In this document: one piece after another, positions 26,181 to 39,500 of the stretch
Layout of the letters: each line of letters begins with the position of its first letter
Position numbering within the stretch: the stretch's first letter is position 1
NCBI RefSeq assembly: GCF_004798865.1
Contig: NW_025335269.1
Location: forward strand, 18,530,616-18,594,615
DNA: 64,000 nucleotides
DNA from: Varanus komodoensis
Lineage: Eukaryota; Chordata; Lepidosauria; Squamata; Varanidae
Direction: 5' to 3'
Notes under the pieces: generated by a model
What the model was told of the DNA's origin: nothing
Database searches by the model: none
What the model saw: the letters and a program-made list of their open reading frames with translations, nothing else
Position numbers and translations under genes: made by a program

Positions 26181-27341
26181 TATCCATGTTACAAACAAGC
26201 AAACTAACTAACAGGACAAACAAGAACTCCGGAAGTGCAGCTTTTCTCAACATGCTGCTTCTGCAGGCATGGGAAAATTTGACCTGTTGACTTTCTGTCT
26301 GGCATGCAGGTGTTAAAAACTCATGCAGGAAAAAAGACAGCAGCTGCATTTGAAGGCAAAGAATTATGCAGAGTACCCTTTTGTGTGCTCATCACCTGAG
26401 GGCAACTCAAAGACCCTCTGGGCTTCTTCCCATCTCCCCTCTTTTTCAATAGGTCCATATTTTACATAGAAGAGGGGGAGACAAGTGCCAAATATCTCAT
26501 GTCTTGTAACTGATTTACAGGTAACATCCAGGTGTCTTCAGTATCTTCCAATCACACCCCTTTATACCTTCTCTTAACTTCAGTCTCCTTTTGTAAGCTG
26601 ATATCATTTCATTTTGACCCTTGCTGATTGCTGTTCATAATTTCCACTGGCAATGCCTTTAGGAAACAGAGGATTTTTCTCAAACAGCAGTTTTCAAAGC
26701 AGCAGCTTCTTCCTTTCCCTCTACTGACATCTAGTGTTGGTCACTCACACACAGGAAACCAGAAGAAAGAAGCAGGTGAAAGACCATGACTTTTTTTTTT
26801 TAAGTTTTCTTTTAATGGTGAGATCAATAATTGTGTGAGCAAATCAAATGTCCAAGCTGAAAGCCACAAGAAATGTTAGATGTGTGAACATAAACACAAA
26901 CTGGCTGGGTCATGAACACAAACCAATGGGCAGATAAAAACACAGGATCTGATCATTCCTGCAAGACAACTATTCAGAGGGAAAATCATGGTCACTGTAT
27001 ATTTGCAGTACAACCGTATACATACTTATTCAAAAATGAAACCAACTGAGTTCAGCATGGCCAAGTTCCCAATATGGGAAGCTTGGCAGCCTTAAGGCAC
27101 TATAGAGTGAGGCACTCCTTTTCAGCAGATGCTGCCTTTGGAAAGAGGAGCTGCTTCCAGGGGCCTAGCAACCCACCATAGGCTGACCTTGCTTCACTGT
27201 CTTCTGGCATTGTCCTCTGTGGTCACAGGATAATTTGCAATCACTTACTGCAGAATCCTGTTCTCCTTGACCCATGGAAGACATTCCTGCCATCTTGAGT
27301 GAAGCTTGGATGTGATGTAGCTCAATTTCTAGTGGGTTTTG

Positions 27342-27408
<67 letters not shown>

Positions 27409-28045
27409 TATATGTGGGACAGCAGGAAGACACTCCTAAGATTTCCTTCCTTTTTTGTTGTTTGCCACTTTTCTCTTTCAGTTTCCTGATCACAGCAAAT
27501 ATGATGACTATTGTTTGGAGCAGGGGTTGAGAGGTTGACATTATCAGATTTGGCCTATTATTGGGTTAGGAGCTACACCCAAGAAGTTTAGTATGTTGTC
27601 CAAACAGACAGAAAACAGGATCACACAGGAAATACCCTATTTTTGCTCACTGTAATATCTAGCATTTAAATGTCATTGTGAGTCATCCTTCAATAGCATG
27701 GAAAATATCTGCGTGATCTCCTGCATCCGTGTGCCAACCTATACGAAGCCTGCGCATTACTACATTAGTCAGTGAGCCAAACCCACACAATGAATGTGGG
27801 TAACACTGATGTGACATTCTGCTTGTGTGTTTACCTACACATCATCTACTTTCACCCTGGTTATGAGTTTCAGGAAGAGCAAGCATGTTTACCATTTGCT
27901 CTGCTTTCCTCACTCCTCATTTTAACTCTGCTAGGACAATTCACAAATGCTATGAAAATCCTGTTAGCAGCCATCACGAGAGACAATTTAGAAGCTTTTT
28001 TTCCTCTTAAAGAGTAGGGGATATGGATGTTTTAAATATTTTAGG
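26181..28045. other. Intergenic, no gene recognised
   Basis: Nothing but the compound microsatellite. Confidence 0.45.
27343..27405. repeat. Compound (CT)n(AC)n microsatellite
   Basis: About 28 bp of CT is followed directly by about 33 bp of AC. Confidence 0.98.
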
Positions 28046-28046
28046 T

Positions 28047-28137
28047 TGCAATCCTATGTGCACTTTAATATACAGTAAGTCCCATTATCCTTGAGAGCTT
28101 AATTCTGAGTAGACATGTAAAGGATTGCACTGTTAAA
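28047..28137. repeat. Dispersed palindromic repeat of the GCAATCCTATGCA type
   Basis: Opens TTGCAATCCTATGTGCACTT and closes GTAAAGGATTGCA, with AGTAAGTCCCATT inside. This terminal inversion is typical of a very common short squamate repeat. Other copies lie at 60648-60705 and 61235-61338. Confidence 0.65.
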
Positions 28138-28139
28138 GC

Positions 28140-29985
28140 ACTTACTTGTAAGAAAAAAAAATGCTAGCAAGTTCATGAAAGGACCTATTTCTCCAAATAA
28201 ATGTTTATCAACCTTCTGTCAAATACTTTTCTACTGCTTTCCTAGCTTTGAGTTGCTGTTTTGGCTTCGTAGTCATTTTATTAATCTTTTTACACCCTTT
28301 CCTTGTGTGAAATTATCCACTCATACTTTCAATTGCTGTCCACACACACCTCCTTTGCTGTTGACCTTCCTTGTCGATGGTTCACTTGCCACTTAGAAAA
28401 TCCGCCTCTCCTCTTTCACACATTCTCTGCCTCTGACACTTTCAACACATTTGTAGTAAAGTGTTCTGTAAAGGCCCATTGAAAATGGAAGACAAAAAAG
28501 TTACTCTGCCAGCATCTGTTCAGAACTGGCCCAAGCAACATGAGCAAATGAGCCTCAACTCAAAACACCTACTGCATGTTTTTGCTGAGTCTGGTACCTT
28601 CTGGCTTTTTTGTTAGGGAAATAACTATACAAAAGCTTATTTGCATTTTGGTGGAACTGTTTCCAGGACAGGAAGAGACTGAACATGTTTGAACTCTGCA
28701 TTATCTTGGCACAGAATCAATACTCAAATTGGTTGGATCTCAGGATGTGTCGTGCCCAGGCTTGGTTCTTTTCCAACTATTATTTTGTAGCTTGTGGCAC
28801 ACAGTAATTAATTATTTGAGCTATTTAATTGTATTACACATATTCCTTACCCAAGACGTATCCAATATATATCTACATCAGACATTAGTGATATTTGACA
28901 GCCTAATGTGTTTGCTCAATGTATATACTAGATAAGCACTAGAAAAACTAAAAATGGGATGACTGAAATATACAAGAATCTGAAAGATGACGAAGTATAA
29001 AGCAAGAGCAATGTTCTACTTCCTAATACCAAATATTTAACTTTCAACTCCCTGCTTCCTTTATAAAATGCTGTCCAGACATTTGGTCCTAGCATCATCT
29101 TTTGCTAGGTTATGCAAACAAGGGATCACAAGTAAATATGAAAGGTGGGATAGATGAAGCAAGGACAGTACAGCAAATAAAGTGAAATTATGAAATGCTG
29201 GCATCATCCCAGACAGATTTAGTTCCAATCTACTGCAAGTGGTTCTTCAAATCCTACCAATCACCACCAATTTATCCATACAACACAAACAGTGAAAATC
29301 TTGGGCTGTTCAACATCAAGTTGCCAGACGAGGAGACCACAATATTTGAACAGGCTTCTTAAAGAATGCTTTGTTCAACATTAGAGGGCAATTCCTTCCT
29401 TTTATTCTAAAATAGCAGACTCCAAGGGAAAACTTCTCACGTCTACTATGTACCTAAATTGCCTAGTATGTTTTAGAACCTAAAGTATCACCCACACTCC
29501 CTCTGCTCTGTGTTCTGCAGCCACTGCTCATCCATGACAGGTAAACACACCAAGAAGATTCTTATCATGGATAAAATGCCACATCCCCCTCCCCCAGCTA
29601 AAAACATTCAGTAAAACTGCAATATATCCACCTTCCTCTGGGTTTTTTTAATCTCCAAGATTGATCTTAAGCAATATTTTCTGGAAACTGTCCAACTATG
29701 TTCCTTATACATGAAAACATCTTATTATGAGTCGAGACATAGATTTTTGAAACCCCAAAAGCAGATGTAGGCCTTCAATGGGTAGATCAATCTGCTTACA
29801 TTGTGCATAGAAAATACTACAGGACTATCCAAAAGGAAATCCTTCCAGAAATGTATTATTAATTTATAGCAAGGAAGCCACAATTAAAAACTATTCATAC
29901 AAAATCCATTAATGTGATATGATACATATGTAGAAAACCTACTCCCTTTTATGATGTTCAAGTGAAGCTACAAAAATACTAAAGT
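28140..29985. other. Intergenic, no feature recognised
   Basis: AT-rich, no gene or clear repeat. Confidence 0.45.
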
Positions 29986-29989
29986 GCTA

Positions 29990-30775
29990 ACTGGGATAGA
30001 CAGCTGAGTAGCGGGCTGTATGAAGGCTATGAACTGAAACTCAATTCAGACAAGATGGAAGTACTGTTGCTGGGTGGTTTGGTTGACCCAGGTGACTCGG
30101 CCCGTTCTGGGCAGGGCTGTTTGGCCTTTGAAGGACCATGTTGGCACTCTAAGCAATCAGAGCTTGAATCCTCAGAGGATGCTCAAGTAGCCTCTGTGAC
30201 TCCAAGTACCCTGCAACTGTGCCCTGGCAACAGCTGTTTCCCGACTAGCCACAATTGTCCTTTTTCCTGGGATCTCATATTTGGACTATTGAAGACATCA
30301 CACTGAAACATGCCATTAAAAGGGGTTCAGAAACTGTTATTGGTTCAAAACACAACAGCTTGACTGGTGACTGGGATCAGCTGTAAGGAACATCTCACCA
30401 GGTTAAATCCAGCTAGACTGCAACTCTGCCTATTTTAGCAAAATTCAAAATGCTGCAGGTTACTTCTAAAGTCCTAAATGTGGAAGAACCTTGTCCCAAG
30501 GAACTTGTTCAAGTATTTTAAGTTCCATCTCAGATCCATCTCTGGGTCTCCCCATTAGAAGTAAGACAGACGGTAGGCAGCCTTCCCCAACAAGGCTTTT
30601 CTGCTGCCAAGTCAAATTTTCTTTTGACACCAGATGAAGGCCTTTTTATTTACACAGCTCATTTTAATTTCTGCTTAACTGTTTTGTACCTTTGAATGAT
30701 TTTATAGTGAACTCCAATTTGAAGTTTTATATGCAAACTGCTCTGAAAATGATCAACAGCGAAAGAGCAACCTTT
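29990..30775 (+). mobile_element. L2 LINE 3' part, old
   Basis: The start translates to a stretch like KLNSDKMEVLLLGG, the same motif as [12 protein letters not shown] in the copy at 39475. The 3' end near 30640-30770 has the AAGGCCTTTTTATTTACACAG segment that encodes the LINE C-terminus, then the 3' UTR. Multiple frame breaks. Confidence 0.65.
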
Positions 30776-30779
30776 TTTG

Positions 30780-32889
30780 GCAGTGGGAGAGATTTTGATA
30801 ACATGGTCATTTTGTCCATTTAATGATTTGAGACTGCCCTCTACTGGAGAATTCTTTTCAAAAACATACTATTCAAATTGCAGAAATCTGAAGCTTTAGT
30901 ATGTTCAGAGGCAATATGCCCTTAACATGTATTTTCAGAGGTAGCCTGTCCCTAACATTATGCACAACATAGAAGTATCAACAATCTTCAATCCCCATTT
31001 TATAGGATTCTGCTATACAGGGTGACTTTAATGTGTAATTCTAGTCCAGGAGATACTGGTGGATATTTGACCAAGGACAGCTTTTTCATGAGATGCCTTA
31101 CATATGATTCTACCAAATAAGAACACCCTACTAACACTTTCATTTTGCAAGTTGTTTTATAAGCGTTATGCTTCACTGGGTAGAAAAAAAAATCCTTATT
31201 TACTTCAAACTTCAATCCATTATACTAAAAACATTTTATAAATTTGACCTACTTCATGCTCAGGAATTAACATAATGTAGTAAGAAACTGAGAGGTACAC
31301 ACCCCACTCCTGGTGCCTTTTGTAAAATGAAAAGGGAGGTCCATCATCCACCCTCAGACAATCACCCTCTTTTGACATGTTTAAGAGAATACTCCTCATT
31401 CCCAACCACTGACCGTACCAGTTGGGACGGACAGGTGGTAACTTCAACATGTTTGGAAGCCACCAAATTGTGGAAAGTTCTTTACACCCTGTATCCATTT
31501 CAAATAAGACCATCAAGGCATAGGTATCTTTACTTGTGCAAAATGTCTAATTCAGTTGAGTTCAGAGTATGACCTGGAGAATTTTTTTAAGTCATACTGA
31601 GTGATATTCAATGAAGGAGAGGGCTCTTTATGCCTGAAACTAACAGGATAATTTTGCCCCTTTTGTCTGTCAAAGGTACATATGCAGACAATGCTTTATC
31701 TACATAGGTATACAAGGCATGTCAAACACATGTTCCCCACAGGTCTTCTCCCATGGCACCGGAAAAGGCAGCTGCTCCCCACAGTGTTTATACATGGGAT
31801 GGACAAATGTTGGACTGGACATGCATGAAATGGTGACAAATTTTAACATTAGTGATGATGGAAGCCTGAACTGCATGTATGACAATGGAGTGTTTTCTTT
31901 TAGTTCTAGTCTCCTAGATTCAGTCCTATCCTCTATTCCACCAGGGAAAACATAATTTACAGGATGTCACTTGATTAGAAAAATAATGTAAAATAGCTGA
32001 TTGCTTGAGGAAAAATTAGGATCCCCAGCTGTACCTGAAATTTGAGGTACTTTTTGAAAGACCAAGAAGCGTCTAAACAGCACAGCGTTATCTGCATATA
32101 TGGACAAATTCCAAGTAGGTCCCTTTTGAATGCCCTGTATGAGGCTTAATAGTACTTTCAATCTGAGCTTACTAATCTCTGAGATTATGACTAAGATTTC
32201 TGCCTTGTTAACCATTTGTCACATGTCCCTGCCTTCAACAGAGTGTCCTTACTAGCAGCACCAGCCATGCATTCTGGATGTGACTGCATGGAACAGAAAA
32301 GCTCCATCCAGAAGAATTTACATCACTAAACAGTCACACTGACCTGTGGCAAGATGCGCTGACACTACTCCAAACCTTTCAAATTCAGCCACATGCTTAA
32401 TGACATGAATTTAAATATTAACTTTTATTATTTATCACAGTTGTAGCTCAAGTTTCCTCCAGGGATGGAAGGATGAATGAGATTATCCGTGTATACACAG
32501 GCATGTGCAGTGAGGTCTGATGGAGATGCTGCAAGCAGTTACTAGATTCATAGCACTTCAAATAGGCAAACATCATTTGATAAACCAGGAGCAAAGTATC
32601 AAAATGAATGTGAAGTGTTTACTTGCCAGCCAGAGGGATCTAGAGCAATTTAAACAACCAGATGAACACGTTAAAACTCAAAAGCTATTCTTTAGGAAAA
32701 TTCAATAAAAATATGTTGATTTATTTTTTCTCTCTCATTCTGGACATCTTGATTTATGGGATTGTTTTTATAGTACAGGAAGTTAAATACAATCAACCTT
32801 GTCCACTTAGCAGAAACCTCAACTTCCCGAAGGAACATGCCCAATCTTCAAAAACGTACAAAGAGGTAATAAAAATATCTAGTGTTAAC
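30780..32889. other. Downstream flank or long 3' UTR of PDCD6IP
   Basis: No ORF with resemblance and no clear repeat. If the distal AATAAA signals are used, part of this would be 3' UTR. Confidence 0.4.
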
Positions 32890-33390
32890 ATTTTTAACCA
32901 TCCTATACCCTTTATTTTGCATTTATGATTTACAATACCTTGAGATTAAGCAAAACATATTGGTAGCTAAACTCAAACCCAAAATACAAACCAATATAAT
33001 ATAGAAGAAAATGCTAGTTAGTCCTGCAGACCACACACCACTCTGTGCTTATACCATTTTGCTTTTCATCTCAAGTACCCAAGTAGCTATTTATAGGAAA
33101 TGACTTTTATAAAGAAACAGGCTGGTCTAGTTTAAGAATATTTTCATACGGCTGAACTTTGCTGTAATCCAATTCTGTCCATACTGTATTGCAGCAGCCT
33201 GCCACCTTCTCAAGAGGTCTAATGCAGTCAGAATTCAGCTGGGAGGACAGGACTTCTGGAGTATTTAATCAAAGAAAGAAGTTACAGATCTTTTTCAATA
33301 CAGCGAGGTACACTATCTGGAACTAAAGATTTAGTATGCTTATTGCAAGTTTATCTTAGTTATAACAAGCAGTGCTTTGTTGTAGATATG
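32890..33390 (-). other. PDCD6IP: PDCD6IP 3' UTR (minimum extent)
   Basis: Sequence after the stop codon down to the first AATAAA on the minus strand. No repeat is recognised in it. The true end is not fixed by sequence alone: further AATAAA hexamers at 32720-32725 and 32424-32429 would give longer transcripts. Confidence 0.55.
32911..32916 (-). promoter_or_regulatory. PDCD6IP: First poly(A) signal candidate, AATAAA
   Basis: TTTATT on the plus strand is the first canonical hexamer after the PDCD6IP stop, about 475 nt into the 3' UTR. A T-rich stretch follows within 40 nt on the minus strand. Usage cannot be proven here. Confidence 0.4.
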
Positions 33391-33559
33391 TTATTGCTGC
33401 GGATAATAGGGTTGTTGTGGGTAAGGGTATCCAGGCTGCTGAGCTGCTGGGTATGGTGCTTGTCCAGGATTTTGGTACATTGGTGAAGCTGTGTATGGAG
33501 GATTGAACTGGCCATACATATAAGGATTGTAGCCCATTGGCAAAGGCATCTGGCAATAT
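33391..33559 (-). CDS. PDCD6IP: PDCD6IP exon 18 (coding part), residues 810-865 and stop
   Basis: Begins [20 protein letters not shown] and ends [11 protein letters not shown] followed by TAA at 33393-33391. This is the Tyr/Pro/Gln-rich C-terminus typical of ALIX. The acceptor is TTACAG. The 3' UTR continues in the same exon. Confidence 0.96.
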
Positions 33560-36500
33560 CTGTAAAAACAAAAGTTTGTAAATAACAGAAGGTAGAAGTT
33601 GAAATACTTGAGAGCACATACATCTCAGAAGCAGGTCCTATGTATGATGGATTCCACAATCTCCAAATCAATCTTCCTTTGTGAAAGCAGCTTTCCTAAT
33701 CTTTGGTATACTTTGGTTTTCACAGTGCTTGAATACACTAAAACTGCACTCCTTGAAAAGCATGTCAGTGGTTGGGTGCAATCTTCCTAAACAAGGGGGC
33801 TGGTGGACTAGTGTATCACTCACACTTCAATCCTAAAGTCCAGAAATGAATGGAAAGGAAATTTGCCATTCTTTCCTCCCTCCAGTAGCTTTCCTGCATC
33901 CCATTCTAGATGCCCAACCCCTCCCCTCCAAGGAGCTTTTTGTAAGTTGCAGGTGGCTGCCCGGGAGATGGATGGAGCATCTTCCTCCTTTGTACTTTAA
34001 CATACATATACACTTGAAATTATTACTCTTAACAAATTTTGAGTCATAGCTATGGTGTCTTTCTATATCGCTATGAGGCAAACACTTAACTTACAGCAAA
34101 TGTCTTTAAGCCATATTTATCACACAAGAATTAAGTGAAAGGCTGAGTTATGTACAACCCTAATTACAAAAAGATCACTGTACATACTACTTTATGCTTA
34201 AGTACGAACAAGTCATTCAAGTCTTGAACATACTATATGAATAACTGAGCCAAAGCTAAACATCTTGAAATCAGGTTTAACTTAAACATTTAATCATTCA
34301 GACTGGTTCTAGAAGAACTTGGTGTTGGCCAGACTGACCTTTTACAAGAAAACACAAACTAAAAGACCAAACATTTAAAATAGATAAGCAGCTAAACCTC
34401 CACTTATCACATCAGTAGTTACTCTTTCCAACAGCAAACTCAGTTGGTTAGCACCTAAACTCTTGACACAACTCTTTTAACTGCACCTCTCTCTAATATC
34501 AAAATGAGTTGGTGGGTGCAAAGAAAATAGGGATAACAGCATGCTTGAGAATTCCACAATTTGGAGCAGCATACTTAATAGCCACAGAATTGTTGAAGGT
34601 CAACTGAAATATAAACTCAAAATCTGGAAGAAGGAGAGAGCGAGCAGAATGCTCCACTTCGGTTCCTCATAGTAGCCTTCAGGAACTGGTGTCCCTTAGA
34701 AGCTTTGGACCACAATTACTAGTGTACCTGACCATTGGCTATGTTGGCTGGGAGATTAAGTCCAAAATATCTGGAGGAGACCAGGTTGGGGAAGTCTGGC
34801 TGATAGCACTCAAGTAAAGCACAGTGATCTGGAAATCTGAAAAGTAGTACTGCTCTAGAAAGGAAAGAAAGGAAAGCATTTTTTTTCAGGCTTGCCCCAA
34901 AATACTAGTCTTTACCAAACCATTTCAATAGAGATGATCATTTAAGTTTCATGGAAACTGTTACTCCAACTTCACTTTTGTTCCTCACTGAACCTGAACT
35001 GTTAAGAGTTTTATCAGCAGTATAAGCTGCCCTTAGCTCATAATTTGCAAACTTACCCAGGGAATCCTGGATATGTTGGATAGGGTGGCCCCTGAGCCTG
35101 TGAAGGTGCTGTGCTAGCTGAAGAAGCAGCTGGAGGAACTGGCGTCCCAGTGGATGCTGGTACAGGAGCAGAGACTGTATTGGCGGTAGAAAAGACTGGT
35201 GGGGGAGGGCGTGCTGGTGGCTGTGGTTTGCTAGCCTAAAAAAGAAACTGGAGTCAGATAAATTATTCTCCATGTTTTATATCCATGGTACTCACCGTTC
35301 TGAAAAACTCTGTAAAACTACAGAGTTCTGTAAAAACCTAATCTGGTCAACCGATTCACTCTCATTTAATGAATTATTTCTATGCTGTCAGCACTGCAGA
35401 CCATAAGGTTCATTATAACTTGTTGGAAAAATCCATTTTAAGCAAGAATACAACTATTATCATAGATCGGTTTAAACTGTTACTTTACTTACCACCATGG
35501 TTCTGGGTGCTGGAGTTGGAGTAGTTGAGGGAGGTTTGTTTCCTCCAGGAGGACCCGTTTGGTATGCAGGCACAGAAGGGAAAGAAGGAGCACTGGGTTC
35601 TCTAGCGATACTCTGCTGCAAATCTCTTAAAAGGAAAGCATCACATAAAGTGTGATGCATTAAACATGGACTGCCGGCACTACCACTTTGTCTAATGTAA
35701 AATTAGCACCCAATACTTTTATACACAGATCATTTCCTTCCTTGAGCCTGACAGAAAAAGTTAAAAAACCCAACAAACTTTCAAACTAGATCTCTAATCA
35801 GAATAACCTTCATGCAGCCAAAGCTTAGTGTAATTAGGCACTAATTAAAGAAAGAGACTTTTTGGATCAAATGGTATTCAAGAGATCCAAAATTTTGCAA
35901 TGTTGAGACTATGCGCCAGACTTGGGATATACTGTCTTACATATCAAGTGACCATTCTGGTTAACCAAAGGATGCCATCAAGTCTCTCCTATCCCCCATG
36001 CATCACAGTTCATCTCAAGAAGATCCAAGGAACAGAAGAAACAATATGGCAAGGGCACCAGCCAGTTTTGGGTGAGGACTACACTTAAGAAACCCAATGC
36101 TGGACTGGCAATACTAATATAATGAGCAGCTTCCCTTTCACTTTGTGTAAAAGGTATACAAGCCAGGCTCTGAGCATTCTGCACTTCTATATGTAAAGAA
36201 GGATAAATAACCAATGCAAAGAAATGCCTACAATAGGAATTATAAAAGGTAAATTCAGACATTTGTGCTTGAAGAAAATCCTCTTACGAGTCCCTGAATA
36301 CAACCTGCCTTAGTCATATCATGAAGATGTTTGCTTTAATTTTTGAAGGTACAGACTTACTTCAGAAGTTCATCTCTCTCTGTTTTACGTGCAAACACAA
36401 TGTCACTACACTTGTTTTGAAACTTCAGAAGGAGTTCAGTCAGTTCATTGTAAAACTAGAAAGAACAGTTAATAATCTGTAAGAACAAGCTCACAAAACA

Positions 36501-39500
36501 CTGAACACTGATATAACATTTTTATAGTGTGAAAACTGAGGACAACTGATTTTCCCTGCAGTTTCCATCACTTGTAGCTTTATCTTTCATCATACTTGTA
36601 TATCCCATCTTCTGTTTCACTGCTGAAAACAGGTGGTTAGATTAATGAAAGGGAACCACAGTTCTAATGAAATAAATGTTTGAGAAGAGCTTATCTTCTT
36701 TAATAATTATGTATCATACAAGGAGATGTCTGTTTCAGAAAGTCCTGTTTTTTCCGATATATTTCCTCTACTTTTAAAATGTATTGCCATCCCAAGCAAT
36801 CATTTACTAGTACTACAAAATTTGAAGCATTTCACAAGATCACATTCCATCAGAATACATTCAGGAAAAGTCGGCCTATTTGACATTTTCAAAATTCCTA
36901 ATTCAATATCTACATTCTTTCTAGATATGGTCTACTTAGCAAATTCAGACAACTTTTTCAATGCCTTTACCTGAATACTTACTGGTACTAGCTGATGCTT
37001 TCTCTTCAGTGAAGTAATCCAAGGGGAAAAACAAGGATGAAGTAAACCTGTGAAATTACTGTATGTATTCCAGGTCCCTCACCATGTATTACTATACCTT
37101 TGTGCCTTCTTTCAGGTTTGCCACAAGTTCCACAAAGTTGTCATTGGCTACAGCTAAGTTCTTTAAAACTTCGTCCCTTAAATTGGATTCATTATTTGAT
37201 TGCTTCATCTTAGAAAATTCTTGATGTGAATTCTACAATGAGGAAAAAAAATAAATTTAAGAATTCACTAAGCTCATAAAAGGAAGCACAGCAATCTCCA
37301 CTAGGAGACCAAATTTAAATATTCACAGTCATGACTTGGAAGCCAGTAACGACCAGGCACCCATTGTGCCAAACTAGCCCTTAAAACTTATTACAGGGAA
37401 GGTAAAATACCTGAATGCTATTGAGCAGCTCTTCCTGTTTTTTCAAGGTCTCTTGGACCTTATGGGTGAGACTACCATAAAGCCGATCCAACTCTGTTAC
37501 AGAAATTGCTTCCTCATTTAAAGCACCATCCTTTGCAAGCGCTGTCAGGAATGTAGTTGTCATGTCAAAGTTTATTGCTTTAAGATCATTCTCGAGTTGC
37601 TCTCTCTGCTTTTTCACTTCATCCAGACTAGCTAGCAAAGATTTCAGAACATTAACCACCTAGTAAACAAGAAGATAATTCAGTCTTTATATCCATTTTC
37701 AAACTTGTTTTCCCCTCTAAGATTGTGAAAGAAAATATGGAAGGGAGATTAGCATAAGCCAAATACAAATTAGTACTTCAACATTCTGGTCTGCATCCTA
37801 AATAAACTTCATACTTAGAAAGCACAATTGAGTAACAAGATTGTTGAATAGCAAAAGAGACTTAGCATATAATCCTATTACAAGGAACTTAAGTCACCAA
37901 GCTCAAGATTACAAACTCTTCACTTTCCTGTCCTTCCACCCTGCCTTTTTGCTAGACTATCTTTATGCCCATCTAGCAACATTTCAAACAGGGAGGGAAG
38001 GTGGGTGGGGAGGCCTCAGGATACCTTGTATCCTGGCCCTCTCCAGTTTCCTGCCAGCTCAGTCCACTGAAATGCCCCCTTTCCTCCAGTCTGAGTTCAT
38101 TTTTTTGTCCTGTACTGGCTGAAAAGAAGGGGAAGACCACTATCTCCAACCTCTAGATCTGGAAACCTGAGATATCCTATGGCCCCTCAGATGCTGTCCA
38201 AGGCCAAAGGATTGATCTCTCAACTAATTTGGGGCCACACTACATGAGTCACACTACATGGAAGACCTGATCCTGATTTTTTTTTAAAAAAAAAGCACAT
38301 CAAGGGCATTCAAGTTGGATCAAGACACAGACCAATAGGAACATATGTTCCATTTCTGCAAGTTTCAATCATTGTCTGCAATACAGGTGCTATTTGCCCC
38401 CCCCCAAAAAAAACCCTTACTGGCATTAATTACTCAAGCATTGAATGTCTCAATGCCTAGTTGTTCAATGGAGCTATAATAATGAAATGTCATGTTCTTA
38501 CCTCAGTCCCCTGCATAGTTTTTGCTGGATTTGCTGAAGGAATTGCAGCGTTCAGTTCCGGTTCTGGTTTGCATAACAGTGAGATAGTATCTCGATGTGC
38601 CTGGTAACGCTCTTTAACTTGTTTGTCAGCTTGAACAGCTTTATCCAAGACATTTCTGTAATTAGCTCCCTCTACAAAAGCAGCAAAGATGTTTAATAGT
38701 TAGTGAAATGAGGCCATCCTAATCTAATAAGCAAATTAAATATTGTACTGTATCTCAAAAGATAACAATATACTAACTTTGGATTTCAGAAAACCTACTA
38801 ATTTAGTGCTTGTGGTCAACTTCTCAGAAAACTCCTGCTAGAGTATAAAAATGAAATTAATAATAATTATTATTATTACTCTAGTCGTCATCACGATAAT
38901 AGTGCAAACTTGAGCAATTCCATTGATGTGGCTAAGGTTTAACACAGTTCACTCTAGTAAACTACTTAAGCTTCCATCCCTTACAGACTTAGTCTGTAAG
39001 ATGATTCCCAAATATTTCTTTCTACTGGAATGCTGCTCCCTGCATTTTCTATCAGTTCTTAGGGTCTGAGCAGTAGGTTTTATCCTGTACCTCAGCTGCT
39101 GAACCACAGAGATGCCTTCCAACTGAAAAGTTGCTTGGATTGCATTGCTCAGCAAGTCATACTGCAAGCTGTATTAATAACCACTGGTCCAAACAGAGAC
39201 ACTTGATTTCTGATCAAGGTGCTTCCTCAAATACACATTTTTCTATAATGGGAAAGAATAGACTAAGTCATCTCCAGTTAGCTAGCTTATGCCACATCTC
39301 TAGCTGTCTCAGATGTTTCTAGATTAGCTTGTATCGAGTTTCAGAAATTAAGAAAGCCTGAGAATTCTAGATTCTCTGTATCTTTCATTATTTCACTATC
39401 AAAACCCCAAAGGGATCATGAATATTTCAGAAACCAGTATTACGTTACTTTCTCTGGTGCATTTCCTTATTTCCAATGCTATACCATGGCCTGCTAATGG

